A stretch of 64,000 bases of DNA from Roseomonas sp. (GTDB lineage Bacteria > Pseudomonadota > Alphaproteobacteria > Acetobacterales > Acetobacteraceae). Made by a program: the position numbers and the translations under genes. Under the pieces are notes generated by a model that was not told the DNA's origin, did not search any database, and saw nothing but the letters and a program-made list of their open reading frames with translations. Numbering within the stretch: the stretch's first letter is position 1; the number at the start of each line of letters is the position of its first letter. Of this stretch, positions 36,357 through 44,197 are shown one piece after another. The DNA is taken from NCBI GenBank assembly GCA_020249435.1, contig JADCFQ010000031.1:41307-105306 (forward strand). The letters run 5' to 3'.

Positions 36357-37331
36357 TTATTTGGGCTCGAGATGCCCGCCAAAGCCATGGCGCATGGCCG
36401 AAAGCGCGCGATCGCCGAAATTGACCTGATCGCGCGACCGGAAGCGGGCGTAAAGGGCCGCCGTCAGCACCGGCGCGGCGACAGCGGTTTCCACCGCCTG
36501 CTGCACCGTCCAGCGGCCTTCCCCGGAATCCCCCACCTTGCCGGAATATTTCGCAAGATCAGGGTCTTCGGCGAGCGCACTCGCGGTCAAATCCAAGAGC
36601 CAGGAGGTAATGACCGAACCGCGCCGCCAGGCTTCCGTCACATCGGCGATATCCACGCTAAGGCGCTGATCTTCCGGCAATTCTGGGCTATCGGCGTGGC
36701 GCAGCAGATCAAGCCCTTCGGCCAGCGCCTGCATCATGCCGTATTCAATGCCGTTATGGACCATCTTGACCAGATGCCCCGCACCGTGATCGCCGCAATG
36801 AATCCAACCTTCTTCGATATTTGCGGGGCGTCCTTCACGTCTTGGTGTGACTGGAATATCCCCTCTCCCAGGCGCCAGCGCCGTGAAAATCGGCGCGAGC
36901 CGCGCTACCGGCGCTGCCTTGCCGCCAATCATCAGGCAATAGCCGCGCTTCAGCCCCCAGACCCCGCCCGAGGTGCCGATATCAAGGTAATCAATGCCAC
37001 GGGCGCCCAGCGCCTTGGCGCGGCGGATATCATCCTTCCAATGGGTATTGCCGCCATCTATCGCGGTATCGCCGGGGGCGAGCAGCCCCCCAAGTTGTTC
37101 CAGCGCGTCTTGCGTCGGCGCGCCATGCGGCAGCATGACCCAAACCGCGCGTGGCGGGGTCAGCGCCGCGACCAGCCCAGCGAGGTCCGCCACACCCACC
37201 GCGCCCTCGGCGGCCAAGGCAGCCACGGCGCCAGCATCCTTGTCCCACACTACGGCGCGATGCCCCGCCTGCATGAGCCGCCGCGCGATATTCCCGCCCA
37301 TCCGGCCCAGACCGACAATGCCGATTTCCAT
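36357..37331 (-). CDS. gnd: 6-phosphogluconate dehydrogenase, decarboxylating, short form
   Basis: A 324-residue enzyme of the short (about 300-residue) 6-phosphogluconate dehydrogenase group, often NAD-linked, that makes ribulose 5-phosphate and CO2. Marks: the Rossmann loop GIVGLGRMGGNIARRL at residues 4-19, DGGNTHWKDDIRR near 93, YLDIGTSGGVWGLKRGYCLM near 114, and HLVKMVHNGIEYGMMQAL near 186 with the catalytic Lys. It lies between an SxxK hydrolase gene (15 bases upstream) and gntK (2 bases downstream) as a gluconate-use operon. Confidence 0.92.
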   Translation of the reverse strand: MEIGIVGLGRMGGNIARRLMQAGHRAVVWDKDAGAVAALAAEGAVGVADLAGLVAALTPPRAVWVMLPHGAPTQDALEQLGGLLAPGDTAIDGGNTHWKDDIRRAKALGARGIDYLDIGTSGGVWGLKRGYCLMIGGKAAPVARLAPIFTALAPGRGDIPVTPRREGRPANIEEGWIHCGDHGAGHLVKMVHNGIEYGMMQALAEGLDLLRHADSPELPEDQRLSVDIADVTEAWRRGSVITSWLLDLTASALAEDPDLAKYSGKVGDSGEGRWTVQQAVETAVAAPVLTAALYARFRSRDQVNFGDRALSAMRHGFGGHLEPK

Positions 37332-37346
37332 GGCGTTCGTCCCCTC

Positions 37347-38456
37347 TCAGACCAAAGCCGCGCGCACACGGCCGATAAAACCATCCATCGCCTTGGGATC
37401 GGTCCAGCGCAGCACCGCGACAATGCCCGAGCTTGGGTCCACCCAGGTCAGATTGCCGCCGGCGCCCGAGGCGAAAAACGCATCCCGCGTGGCAGAGGGG
37501 AACCGCTCCCCGGAGGTATTCAGCCACCACAGGAAGCCATAGGAGGGATTGAGCGCGCAGGCTTCGGTGGACCAGTCAAACCATTGCGCCGGCAGGATTT
37601 CACTGCCCGCCCAGCGGCCCCGGTTGAGCGCGAGCAGCCCGATCCGCGCCTGATCCTCCGCGTGTATCGCAACGCCCCCGCCCCAATGCGTGCCGCCGGG
37701 GACGGATTGCACGCGCTTGCCATTGTCCAGCGTGACCCAGGAGGTGCGATAGCCATCCCAGCGCCAATCGCGGCTGCCGCCGATCGGGTTCAGGATGCGC
37801 TCGGCAAAGACCTCCGGCAAAGGCCGGCCAAAGCGGCGCAGCAGGGCAAGCGACAGTCGGTTCACGCGGACGTCATTATATTCCCAATGCGTGCCGGGCG
37901 CCTGCAATTGCCGCATGCCCTTCTTGCCCTGACCTTCAGCGCCAAGGTCGCGACCCCGGTCAATCATGTCGGATTTGCCAAACAGCGTGCCTTCCCATTC
38001 CGACATGTTTTGCAGCAAATGCCGCCAGGTGATCGGCGCGTTTTGGGGCGAATCAAACCCGCCATCCTTGACGGTTTCACCGACGCGCTGATCGAGGTTC
38101 GGGATCAGCCCATCGGCCCAGGCAATGCCGGCCAGCATGGAAAGATAGGATTTGGCGACGCTGAAGGTTTGGCTGATCTCGCGCGTATCGCCCCAGCTTG
38201 TGACCAGCGCACCATGGCGTGTGATCAGGCCGCCCGGTGCGCCGCGCGGGCTGAGCGGGCCCAGCACCTCATTATCCGGCGGCGCTTCGAAAAAGCCGCG
38301 GCCGATATGGCCGGCCAGATCATAGGGCCAGGGGGTTTCATGCGCGGCGGCAAAATCAACGGCGCTTTGCAGCTTGGCGGCATCAAAACCGGCTTCGGTG
38401 GGGTTGGTCGCTGGCCAGGCGGCCGGGGCGGGGGCAGGGAAGATCATGGTGCTCAT
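37347..38456 (-). CDS. Serine hydrolase of the beta-lactamase-related (class C-like) family
   Basis: A 369-residue member of the PF00144 family (esterases, D-aminopeptidases, class C enzymes). The nucleophile motif SVAKS, inside ISQTFSVAKSYLSMLAGIAW, lies near residue 99; THWEYNDVRVNRLSLALLRR near 195 replaces the YxN; GWGGG-like THWGGGVAIHAEDQARIG near 258 is the third box. No signal peptide is evident, so a cytoplasmic esterase or lactonase is more likely than a resistance enzyme. ATG at 38456 is used; further in-frame extension is antisense to the DsbA-type gene. It begins the gnd-gntK run. Confidence 0.8.
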   Translation of the reverse strand: MSTMIFPAPAPAAWPATNPTEAGFDAAKLQSAVDFAAAHETPWPYDLAGHIGRGFFEAPPDNEVLGPLSPRGAPGGLITRHGALVTSWGDTREISQTFSVAKSYLSMLAGIAWADGLIPNLDQRVGETVKDGGFDSPQNAPITWRHLLQNMSEWEGTLFGKSDMIDRGRDLGAEGQGKKGMRQLQAPGTHWEYNDVRVNRLSLALLRRFGRPLPEVFAERILNPIGGSRDWRWDGYRTSWVTLDNGKRVQSVPGGTHWGGGVAIHAEDQARIGLLALNRGRWAGSEILPAQWFDWSTEACALNPSYGFLWWLNTSGERFPSATRDAFFASGAGGNLTWVDPSSGIVAVLRWTDPKAMDGFIGRVRAALV

Positions 38457-38561
38457 GCACCTGACCATGCGGCTTTCCGCGTCACTCTCCAAGAGGGTAC
38501 GTGCTGGACCGGGGCGCGCCGAAGCGGCATGGTGGACGGCCCTTGCAGAGCAGGAAGCCCG

Positions 38562-39254
38562 ATGGACAGCGCCACAGAAGCCAATGCCGGCAATTTGGAT
38601 GTGATTTCGGACGCGATCTGCCCCTGGTGCTGGATCGGCAAGCGTAATCTGGATGCGGCACTTGAGATGCTGGCCGAGGAAGGACTTACCTTCAATGTCC
38701 GATTCCGGCCCTTCCAATTGAACCCGGAAATGCCGGCTGAGGGCGTGGATCGGCGGGAATATCGCAGCGCCAAATTCGGCTCGCTGGAAAAATCGCAGGA
38801 ATTGGACCGCCGCGTGGCCGATGCCGGGCGCATTGCCGGGCTTGAATTTCGCCATGATCTGATGGCGCGCACGCCGAACACCCTGGAAGCGCATCGGCTG
38901 ATGCGTCTTGCCTATGCCGATGGCCGCCAGCGCGCGGTGGCCGAGGCGATCTTCCAGGCCTATTTCCAGGAGGGCAGGGATATTGGCGATGCCGAAACCC
39001 TGAATGCCTTGGGCGCGGCGGCGGGCATGTCAGCGGAAAGCCTGGCCGCCTTCAGTGCCGGCGATGCCGGGCGGCATGAGGTGCTGGCCGAGGATGAGGG
39101 CTATCGCCGTGCGGGGATTTCCGGCGTGCCATCCTTTGTGCTGGACCGGCATTTGCTGTTCTCGGGCGCCATGCCGCCCGAGAATATCGCCGATGGGCTG
39201 CGCCGAGCGGTCGCGATTTTGCGCGAAAGGGCGCGCGAAGCCGCCGCGGAATAG
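38562..39254 (+). CDS. DsbA-family (FrnE-like) oxidoreductase
   Basis: A 230-residue thioredoxin-fold protein with the CPWC redox pair at about residues 20-23 (SDAICPWCWIGKRNLDAAL), the helical insert, and the cis-Pro region GISGVPSFVLDR near 186. FrnE-type members are cytoplasmic 2-hydroxychromene/polyketide-type isomerases or disulfide oxidoreductases. It opens divergently from the SxxK hydrolase gene, 105 bases apart. A very long open frame reaches upstream of this ATG but it is antisense to gnd and the hydrolase; AGGAAG precedes the ATG at 38562. Confidence 0.88.
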   Translation: MDSATEANAGNLDVISDAICPWCWIGKRNLDAALEMLAEEGLTFNVRFRPFQLNPEMPAEGVDRREYRSAKFGSLEKSQELDRRVADAGRIAGLEFRHDLMARTPNTLEAHRLMRLAYADGRQRAVAEAIFQAYFQEGRDIGDAETLNALGAAAGMSAESLAAFSAGDAGRHEVLAEDEGYRRAGISGVPSFVLDRHLLFSGAMPPENIADGLRRAVAILRERAREAAAE

Positions 39255-39260
39255 GGGGCC

Positions 39261-39440
39261 TCAGCCCCCGCTCAGCCAAAGCGCCATTTCGGCAGCGCCC
39301 CAGGCGAGGGCCAGCAAGAGCGTGAAATCACGCATGGCGCCGCGCGCCTTATCGAAGCCTGCGCGCCGCGCTTGAAAGCGCACGCGCACCGGGCGTTGCG
39401 GGATGATGAGGGAGGGGTCTTGGTAAAGGGTGGTGCTCAT
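39261..39440 (-). CDS. Small tail-anchored membrane protein, unknown
   Basis: A 59-residue frame, basic in the middle (VRVRFQARRAGFDKARGAMR) with one C-terminal helix (FTLLLALAWGAAEMALWLSG, about 39-58). No ribosome site is visible before the ATG at 39440, and I know no family. Its end lies 6 bases from the convergent DsbA-type gene. It may be a real small protein, but evidence is thin. Confidence 0.4.
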   Translation of the reverse strand: MSTTLYQDPSLIIPQRPVRVRFQARRAGFDKARGAMRDFTLLLALAWGAAEMALWLSGG

Positions 39441-39604
39441 GGGGAGGATAAGAACAAAACAAGAACGATTTGGCAAGCGAAAAATGACGCGCGGCGCGAA
39501 AAAAGTTTTAACAGATTGTTTTTATGAAGTTTTGTCCATCCGGAGCCACACCAGGAAGAATACGCATTCCAGCATGAATTGAAGCCTTGCCGCGTAATGT
39601 AATC

Positions 39605-39616
39605 AGTGATAACACT
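39605..39616. promoter_or_regulatory. Candidate TetR operator
   Basis: AGTGATAACACT, 20 bases before the TetR gene start, has complementary outer arms AGTG/CACT. The same half-site occurs as the perfect palindrome AGTGATCACT at 42216-42225, before the alpha/beta hydrolase gene. Shared half-sites suggest autoregulation plus control of that gene, but this is inference from two short sequences. Confidence 0.3.
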
Positions 39617-39636
39617 CTCGCACCTTTCAAGTAGAC

Positions 39637-40269
39637 ATGTCGCACCAGACGATGACCGCAAAGCCGCAACTTGCCCCCGCGCGAAGCTTCCATCACGGCA
39701 ATCTCCGCCAAGCGTTGATTGATGCGGCGCTATCCGCCCCTGACATTGAGCGGCTGTCACTGCGTCAACTTGCATCCGGTCTTGGCGTCACCGCCGCCGC
39801 TGCCTATCGCCACTTCGCCAACCGTGAGGATTTGCTGTTCGAGGTTGCCAGGATCGGATTTGATCGCCTTAAGCATCGCTTTGAGGCCGCCTTTGACATT
39901 TCCGCCCCTCCTTCGGATGCCACGGAAGCGCGCCAAAGGCTCATTCGGTTGGGCCAAGCCTATTTGCAATTCGCCGATGATATGCCGGCCTTGTGGCGGC
40001 TGATGTTTGGTTCCCAGGCTGAGGTCTATCGCAATACGGCGAATTTCCACGGCGCCCGCAACAGCTACGAGTTTCTGCCTGCGGCGCTCACGGGCCTGTA
40101 CCAGCAGGACCTGATCACCACCAAGCCAGACGAACATGATGCGCTATTCGCGTGGAGCGCCATTCATGGGGCAGCAACCTTGCGAAGCGGGCGGGTGCCT
40201 GCCGCGCTGGCGCCGATCTCTGACCTTGCGATGGGGGTAGCCGATCGTATTATTCTTGCATTGAAATAA
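39637..40269 (+). CDS. TetR/AcrR-family transcriptional regulator
   Basis: A 210-residue regulator. The N-terminal HTH spans about residues 20-65: HHGNLRQALIDAALSAPDIE, then LSLRQLASGLGVTAAAAYRH with FANREDLLFEVA, the TetR_N pattern. The C-terminal domain (DMPALWRLMFGSQAEVYRN near 128) resembles WHG-type TetR ligand domains. It is followed by a truncated frame and an NmrA-like gene on the same strand, likely its targets. Confidence 0.88.
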   Translation: MSHQTMTAKPQLAPARSFHHGNLRQALIDAALSAPDIERLSLRQLASGLGVTAAAAYRHFANREDLLFEVARIGFDRLKHRFEAAFDISAPPSDATEARQRLIRLGQAYLQFADDMPALWRLMFGSQAEVYRNTANFHGARNSYEFLPAALTGLYQQDLITTKPDEHDALFAWSAIHGAATLRSGRVPAALAPISDLAMGVADRIILALK

Positions 40270-40295
40270 ATTTGAAAAGTAAAGGGAGTTTTGGC

Positions 40296-40508
40296 ATGCT
40301 TCTGCAAAACCTGACCTCTGGGATGCACCGGCGCCGCCTGCGCATCTTCATGGCGGAAAAGAGCCGCGCGATCACGTGTGGTGACGTGGGCGCCGCAGGT
40401 GGCGCCAATCCTGACCATAACGCGCATGCTTGCTGGTGGCAGCACCATCAGCCAGGCGAAACATGGCCGTTCGAACGCGATCTGCGCCCAGCGCTGGAAG
40501 GCCGGTAG
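40296..40508 (+). pseudogene. Truncated gene remnant, N terminus like a glutathione S-transferase
   Basis: A 70-codon frame with a good ribosome site (AAAGGGAG, 7 bases before the ATG) and an N terminus MLLQNLTSGMHRRRLRIFMA that resembles the first strand and helix of glutathione S-transferases. After residue 22 the sequence (TCGDVGAAGGANPDHNAHAC and on) has no family character and stops. The good start and missing body suggest internal deletion or decay. The reading as a GST relic rests on about 20 residues and is weak. Confidence 0.3.
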
Positions 40509-40513
40509 CGGCC

Positions 40514-41146
40514 ATGTCACGCATTGCCGTTTTTGGTGCAACTGGGCTTACGGGCGGGTTGGTGGTCGAGCAGGCGCTTGCGCTGGGTCATGAGGTCGTG
40601 GCGCTGGTACGCGATCCTGGCAGAATGGCCCTGAAGCATCCGGGCTTGGTCGTGATGGGGGGCAGCCCGACCTCGGCCCGCGATGTCGGGCTTTGCATAA
40701 GCGGTACCGATGCCGTGATCCACTGCCTTGGCATTGGCGGCAAGGGTGATGGAAAGCCCACCACACTCATCTCCGATTCAGTCAAGGTCGTGCTGGCCGC
40801 CATGCGCCAACAAGGCGTCCCGCGTATTCTTTGCATGTCCAATATCGGCGCAGGCGGTAGCGGCACTTGGATTGCCAACCGCATCTTCATTCCGCTGTTT
40901 CTCCGATGGCTTCTGCCCATCATTGACGACAAGGACCGCATGGAGGAAGCGCTCCGCGCCAGCGCCGTTGAGTGGGTATCGGTGCGGCTGCCGAATATCG
41001 TGGAGGGTCCCGAGAAACCCGTTCGGGTGAGTGCCGATGGCCGGGGCATAGGCTTCACCATCACCGCGGCATCGGCAGCCCGCTTCCTGCTGGAGCAGGT
41101 CAAGGCCTCGGACCATCTTCGTTCAGCGCCGAGCATCAGCAATTGA
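40514..41146 (+). CDS. NAD(P)-binding NmrA/SDR-like protein
   Basis: A 210-residue atypical short-chain dehydrogenase. The Rossmann loop FGATGLTGGLVVEQALALGH covers residues 6-25, followed by EVVALVRDP at 26-34; SGTDAVIHCLG is near 63 and the C terminus (GIGFTITAASAARFLLEQV) matches NmrA-type NAD(P)H-binding proteins. The YxxxK pair is not present. ATG at 40514 is used; the preceding in-frame codons belong to the remnant region. It lies downstream of the TetR gene on the same strand. Confidence 0.82.
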   Translation: MSRIAVFGATGLTGGLVVEQALALGHEVVALVRDPGRMALKHPGLVVMGGSPTSARDVGLCISGTDAVIHCLGIGGKGDGKPTTLISDSVKVVLAAMRQQGVPRILCMSNIGAGGSGTWIANRIFIPLFLRWLLPIIDDKDRMEEALRASAVEWVSVRLPNIVEGPEKPVRVSADGRGIGFTITAASAARFLLEQVKASDHLRSAPSISN

Positions 41147-41271
41147 TGCGGACAACCAATCCGTAAAAATCATCGCAGAGGACTAGGATTATCGGAATCA
41201 GGCTCGGCGGCACGAGGAATGCGCAGAGCCATGCATTTCCCCCCGCGGTCACTGACCGAAAGCTGCCGCTT

Positions 41272-42162
41272 CTACCGTGGCGGCACCAATTCCCGCACCA
41301 GACGGGCGGTGATTTCCGGCTGTTCAAGCGGTGTCAGATGCGCTGAATCCTCCACGGTCAAGAAACGCGCCTTGGGGATGCGGCGCGCAATTTCCTGCGT
41401 CTCTGCCGGAGGGTAACGCGTATCCTCAGCGCCCGACACCACCAGGACCGGCACTTCGAGCTTTGGCAGCAGCGGGAGCAGCGACTCACGATCAATAAGC
41501 ACCGCGCGCGCGGCTGCCTGCAGCATGCGCGGCGCGCGCGCGGGGAAGGCCGCCACAAACTCTTCGACGATTTCCGGATTCTGCGCACGGCTGCGCCGGC
41601 TGAAAAAACCAGAGGCAACGCGGCGCCCGAAGAACGCCGTATTGCCAAGCAAGCCCGTCAGCCAAACGATGCTGCGCGTACCGAAATCGCTCGTACCCGG
41701 ACCGAAGGGTGTATTGAAGGCCGCCACGGCCGAGATACGACGCGGCGCCTGCAAAGCCGCCTGCAAGCCGGCAATCCCGCCCCAGGAACAGCCGATTACC
41801 GCAGCACGTTCAAGGCCGAAGGCATCCAGCACCGCAAGCACCGCCGCGCCGCTCATTGCACTGCTGAGCGGCGATACCGGCGGCCCACTCTCGCCATGGC
41901 CCGGGGCGCTGATCAGAAGCAGCCGATAATCCGGCGCCAGGTGCTTCACCAGGGGATCGAACATCGAAGCCTCGGCATAGAGGCCGTGCCAAAGCAGTAG
42001 GGGGACGGTGCCCTGGCCGGCTTCCCGCACCGCCAATTCTCCAGCCGGGGTGATCACGCGGCGGCCAGCACCAGCTTTGGGTATAGCGGATCGGCCGGCG
42101 GCCATGGTGAAGGCCTTGCCGGCAAGGGTTTGCGCTCGTGGGGGTTGGACGACGCTGGTCAT
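41272..42162 (-). CDS. Alpha/beta-fold hydrolase
   Basis: A 296-residue hydrolase with LLLWHGLYAEASMFDPLVKH near residue 55 (oxyanion region HG), SAPGHGESGPP near 84, nucleophile elbow GCSWGG near 123, acid SGAEDTRYPP near 244 and the catalytic His in VEDSAHLTPLEQPE near 271. Ester, lactone or haloalkane substrates are all possible. There is no signal peptide. The palindrome AGTGATCACT lies 54 bases before its start, so it may be under TetR control. Confidence 0.82.
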   Translation of the reverse strand: MTSVVQPPRAQTLAGKAFTMAAGRSAIPKAGAGRRVITPAGELAVREAGQGTVPLLLWHGLYAEASMFDPLVKHLAPDYRLLLISAPGHGESGPPVSPLSSAMSGAAVLAVLDAFGLERAAVIGCSWGGIAGLQAALQAPRRISAVAAFNTPFGPGTSDFGTRSIVWLTGLLGNTAFFGRRVASGFFSRRSRAQNPEIVEEFVAAFPARAPRMLQAAARAVLIDRESLLPLLPKLEVPVLVVSGAEDTRYPPAETQEIARRIPKARFLTVEDSAHLTPLEQPEITARLVRELVPPR

Positions 42163-42206
42163 GGGGTGAACTCCCTTTCACGTGGCGGTGAGTTGCAAAT
42201 TGGCCC

Positions 42207-42227
42207 AAAGTGAACAGTGATCACTTT
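42207..42227. promoter_or_regulatory. Palindromic operator upstream of the alpha/beta hydrolase
   Basis: AAAGTGA (42207-42213) and TCACTTT (42221-42227) are inverted arms around a 7-base spacer; a nested perfect palindrome AGTGATCACT occupies 42216-42225. It lies between the divergent hydrolase and nitroreductase genes, nearer the hydrolase. It shares AGTGAT with the site before the TetR gene at 39605. Confidence 0.5.
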
Positions 42228-42366
42228 AGGGTTGTGGTGGGCCAAGTCAACACTTTTAACATTCATGAATGATCCTTTTCGCAAAACTGGCCATGGTCTG
42301 AACCGCCCCTCGCTCGGAAGGGTGGGGCAGATTTTCATCTTGCATATAGTTCGACATCATACTATT

Positions 42367-42384
42367 TTGTTCGATATCGAACAA
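42367..42384. promoter_or_regulatory. Perfect 18-bp palindrome, probable MarR operator
   Basis: TTGTTCGATATCGAACAA reads the same on both strands over all 18 bases. It lies 35 bases before the nitroreductase-like gene, whose operon ends with a MarR regulator; MarR dimers bind palindromes of this size and place. A related half-site GTTCGACATC lies just upstream at about 42349-42358. Confidence 0.7.
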
Positions 42385-42419
42385 TACCGTTCGCGCCATT
42401 TCGAAAGGCCTCTCGCCCC

Positions 42420-43550
42420 ATGACAATTCAAAGACGCCAAATCCTCACCGCCGCCGGCGCCATGCTTGTCCTGTCAGATGGCACGCTGCGCATGGCGAAA
42501 GCCCAGCCCGCACCCGAAGGCGATCCGGCGACGCGCCACGCTGATCCGCGCATTCGTGCCGCCGGCCATGCCATCCGCGCCCCAAACCCGCATAATCTCC
42601 AGCCCTGGCTGGTGCAGTTGGCGGGCGCTGATCGTGTCCTGCTCCGTTGCGACCTGGAACGCCGCCTGCCCGCAACCGATCCCTTTGATCGGCAAATCGT
42701 GATCGGCCTTGGCGGTTTCCTTGAGCTTTATCGGATGGCGCTGGCGCAGGAAGGCATCGGCGCCGACATCGCCCTATTCCCTGAAGGGTTGCCGGGTCGG
42801 CGGCTTGATCAGCGGCCAATCGCGGCAATCACGCTCCGCCCCGGCACAGGCAGGGCCGATCCGCTCTTTGCTGCGGTGCCCACGCGTCGTTCGGCCAAGC
42901 AGCCCTATGATCTGGCGCGGGTGCCGGACCCGGCGCCGCTCGCCGCCGCGCTCGCTGATCCAAAGCGCCTTGGTTTCACGACCGACCCGGCGCGCGTTGC
43001 GGCACTGCGTGACATCGCGCAGGAGGGCTTCCGCGTTGAGGCCGGCACGCCGCATACGCTGCAGGAAAGCGTTGACCTGTTTCGCCTTGGGCGCGCGGAG
43101 ATGGCGGCGAACCCGGATGGAATCGGGATTGGCGGACCGCAGGTCGAAGAATTGGTTGCCCGCGGGCAGTTGACCCGCGCAGCCTTCACGGACCGCAACG
43201 GCCAGGCCTTCGGGATGATGATGCAATCAACGCTTTCGGTCATTGCTGCTTCGCCCTGCTTCGTCTGGACCGCGACCCCAGGCAATGGACGCGTGGCGCA
43301 GCTTGAGGCCGGGCGCGATTGGCTGCGGCTTGATCTGGCGGCGAATGCTGCCGGCCTCGGCATCCAGCCATTGAGCCAGACGCTGCAGGAATTCCCGGAA
43401 ATGGAGCCGCTGCATGAGGCGATGCGCCGCGCGACGGGTGTGGCATCGGGCGAAAGGCTACAAATGTTCGGACGGCTCGGCCATCCGGCATCGCCGGGCA
43501 TCCGGACCGCTCTACGCTGGCCGGCGGAATCGCGTATACTGCGCGGGTGA
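42420..43550 (+). CDS. Nitroreductase-fold protein with N-terminal signal (Acg-like)
   Basis: A 376-residue protein. The N terminus QRRQILTAAGAMLVLSDGTL looks like a Tat-type signal, with cleavage near KAQ|P at about 29. The rest fits the nitroreductase/Acg-like group of FMN-binding oxidoreductases: APNPHNLQPWLV near residue 54, PTRRSAKQPYDLA near 153, and AANAAGLGIQPLSQTLQEFP near 310. Acg-type proteins lack proven reductase activity, so the reaction is open. A 4-base overlap (GTGA) couples it to the MarR gene, and an 18-bp palindrome lies in its leader. Confidence 0.78.
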   Translation: MTIQRRQILTAAGAMLVLSDGTLRMAKAQPAPEGDPATRHADPRIRAAGHAIRAPNPHNLQPWLVQLAGADRVLLRCDLERRLPATDPFDRQIVIGLGGFLELYRMALAQEGIGADIALFPEGLPGRRLDQRPIAAITLRPGTGRADPLFAAVPTRRSAKQPYDLARVPDPAPLAAALADPKRLGFTTDPARVAALRDIAQEGFRVEAGTPHTLQESVDLFRLGRAEMAANPDGIGIGGPQVEELVARGQLTRAAFTDRNGQAFGMMMQSTLSVIAASPCFVWTATPGNGRVAQLEAGRDWLRLDLAANAAGLGIQPLSQTLQEFPEMEPLHEAMRRATGVASGERLQMFGRLGHPASPGIRTALRWPAESRILRG

Positions 43551-43990
43551 TCCTCACCGACCCGCCCACCTTCCAATTGCTCAATGAGATCGCGATTATT
43601 GAGCAATTGGCCCGCAATGCCCTGGAACGCGCGCTGCCGGATAGGCTCCGGCAGCCGCATTTTGCCGTGCTCAATCACCTGGTGCGGCGCGGGGATGGCG
43701 CTTCACCGGGCACTCTTGCGCGCACTTTCCAGACTGCCAAGGCGGCGATGACCAATACCCTGCACCGGCTGGAGGCGCGCGGCCTGATCCGAGTGGAAGG
43801 TGACCCAAAGGATGGGAGGGGCAAGCGCGTCTTTCTGACTGATGCCGGGCGCGCCATGCGTGAACGCGCCATCGCCGCCGTCGGGCCGCAAATGGCCGCC
43901 ATAGGCGGGGTGCTGTCCGAGGCCGAGATCGCCGAAATACTGCCGCACCTCAGACGGCTGCGTGCTCATCTGGATGCTGCGCGGGATTGA
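43547..43990 (+). CDS. MarR-family transcriptional regulator
   Basis: A 147-residue winged-helix regulator. FAVLNHLVRRGDGASPGTLA near residue 39 and LARTFQTAKAAMTNTLHRLE near 57 form the HTH; ARGLIRVEGDPKDGRGKRVF near 77 is the wing, with the D-x-R pattern typical of MarR. The GTG start overlaps the nitroreductase stop. It most likely represses its own operon through the palindrome at 42367-42384, responding to a phenolic or electrophilic ligand. Confidence 0.9.
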   Translation: MILTDPPTFQLLNEIAIIEQLARNALERALPDRLRQPHFAVLNHLVRRGDGASPGTLARTFQTAKAAMTNTLHRLEARGLIRVEGDPKDGRGKRVFLTDAGRAMRERAIAAVGPQMAAIGGVLSEAEIAEILPHLRRLRAHLDAARD

Positions 43991-44090
43991 TTGGGGTGGC
44001 GCCAGCCCACTCTCCAACCAGCGCCGATGCTTTCAGCGAGCCGCACCCAGATCAGGACTGGCTGGCCGGCAAGAAAAGCCTGGGGCACGC

Positions 44091-44190
44091 CCGTTCAGAT
44101 GGAAAATCCGAAGGTGTGAAGATGCTCGAAAAACAACGAGCTAGAGCGGGTGGCGTGAACATATGCGAACGCAACACGCTCTAAGCGCGA
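44091..44190. repeat. Dispersed palindromic repeat, copy 1, with second palindrome
   Basis: CCGTTCAGATGGAAAA (44091-44106) followed by AAGATGCTC (44119-44127) and an A-run matches a second copy at 62218-62273. Downstream, TAGAGCG (44142-44148) pairs with CGCTCTA (about 44177-44183) as a second inverted repeat, of the type I recall near 3' ends in alphaproteobacteria. It fills the gap between the convergent marR and motA genes. Small interspersed palindromic repeat is the best label. Confidence 0.6.
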
Positions 44191-44197
44191 TCAGGCT

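Noticed and set aside
36372..38561. A frame open for about 730 codons on the plus strand, in line with the DsbA-type gene
   Set aside because: It is antisense to gnd and the SxxK hydrolase, both with clear motifs; in GC-rich DNA such open shadows are common, and the translation has no family character.
41136..41327. 63-codon frame on the minus strand between the NmrA-like and hydrolase genes
   Set aside because: Overlaps the ends of both genes and has no family character.
43987..44184. 65-codon frame over the marR 3' end and the spacer
   Set aside because: It runs through the palindromic repeat and has no family character.
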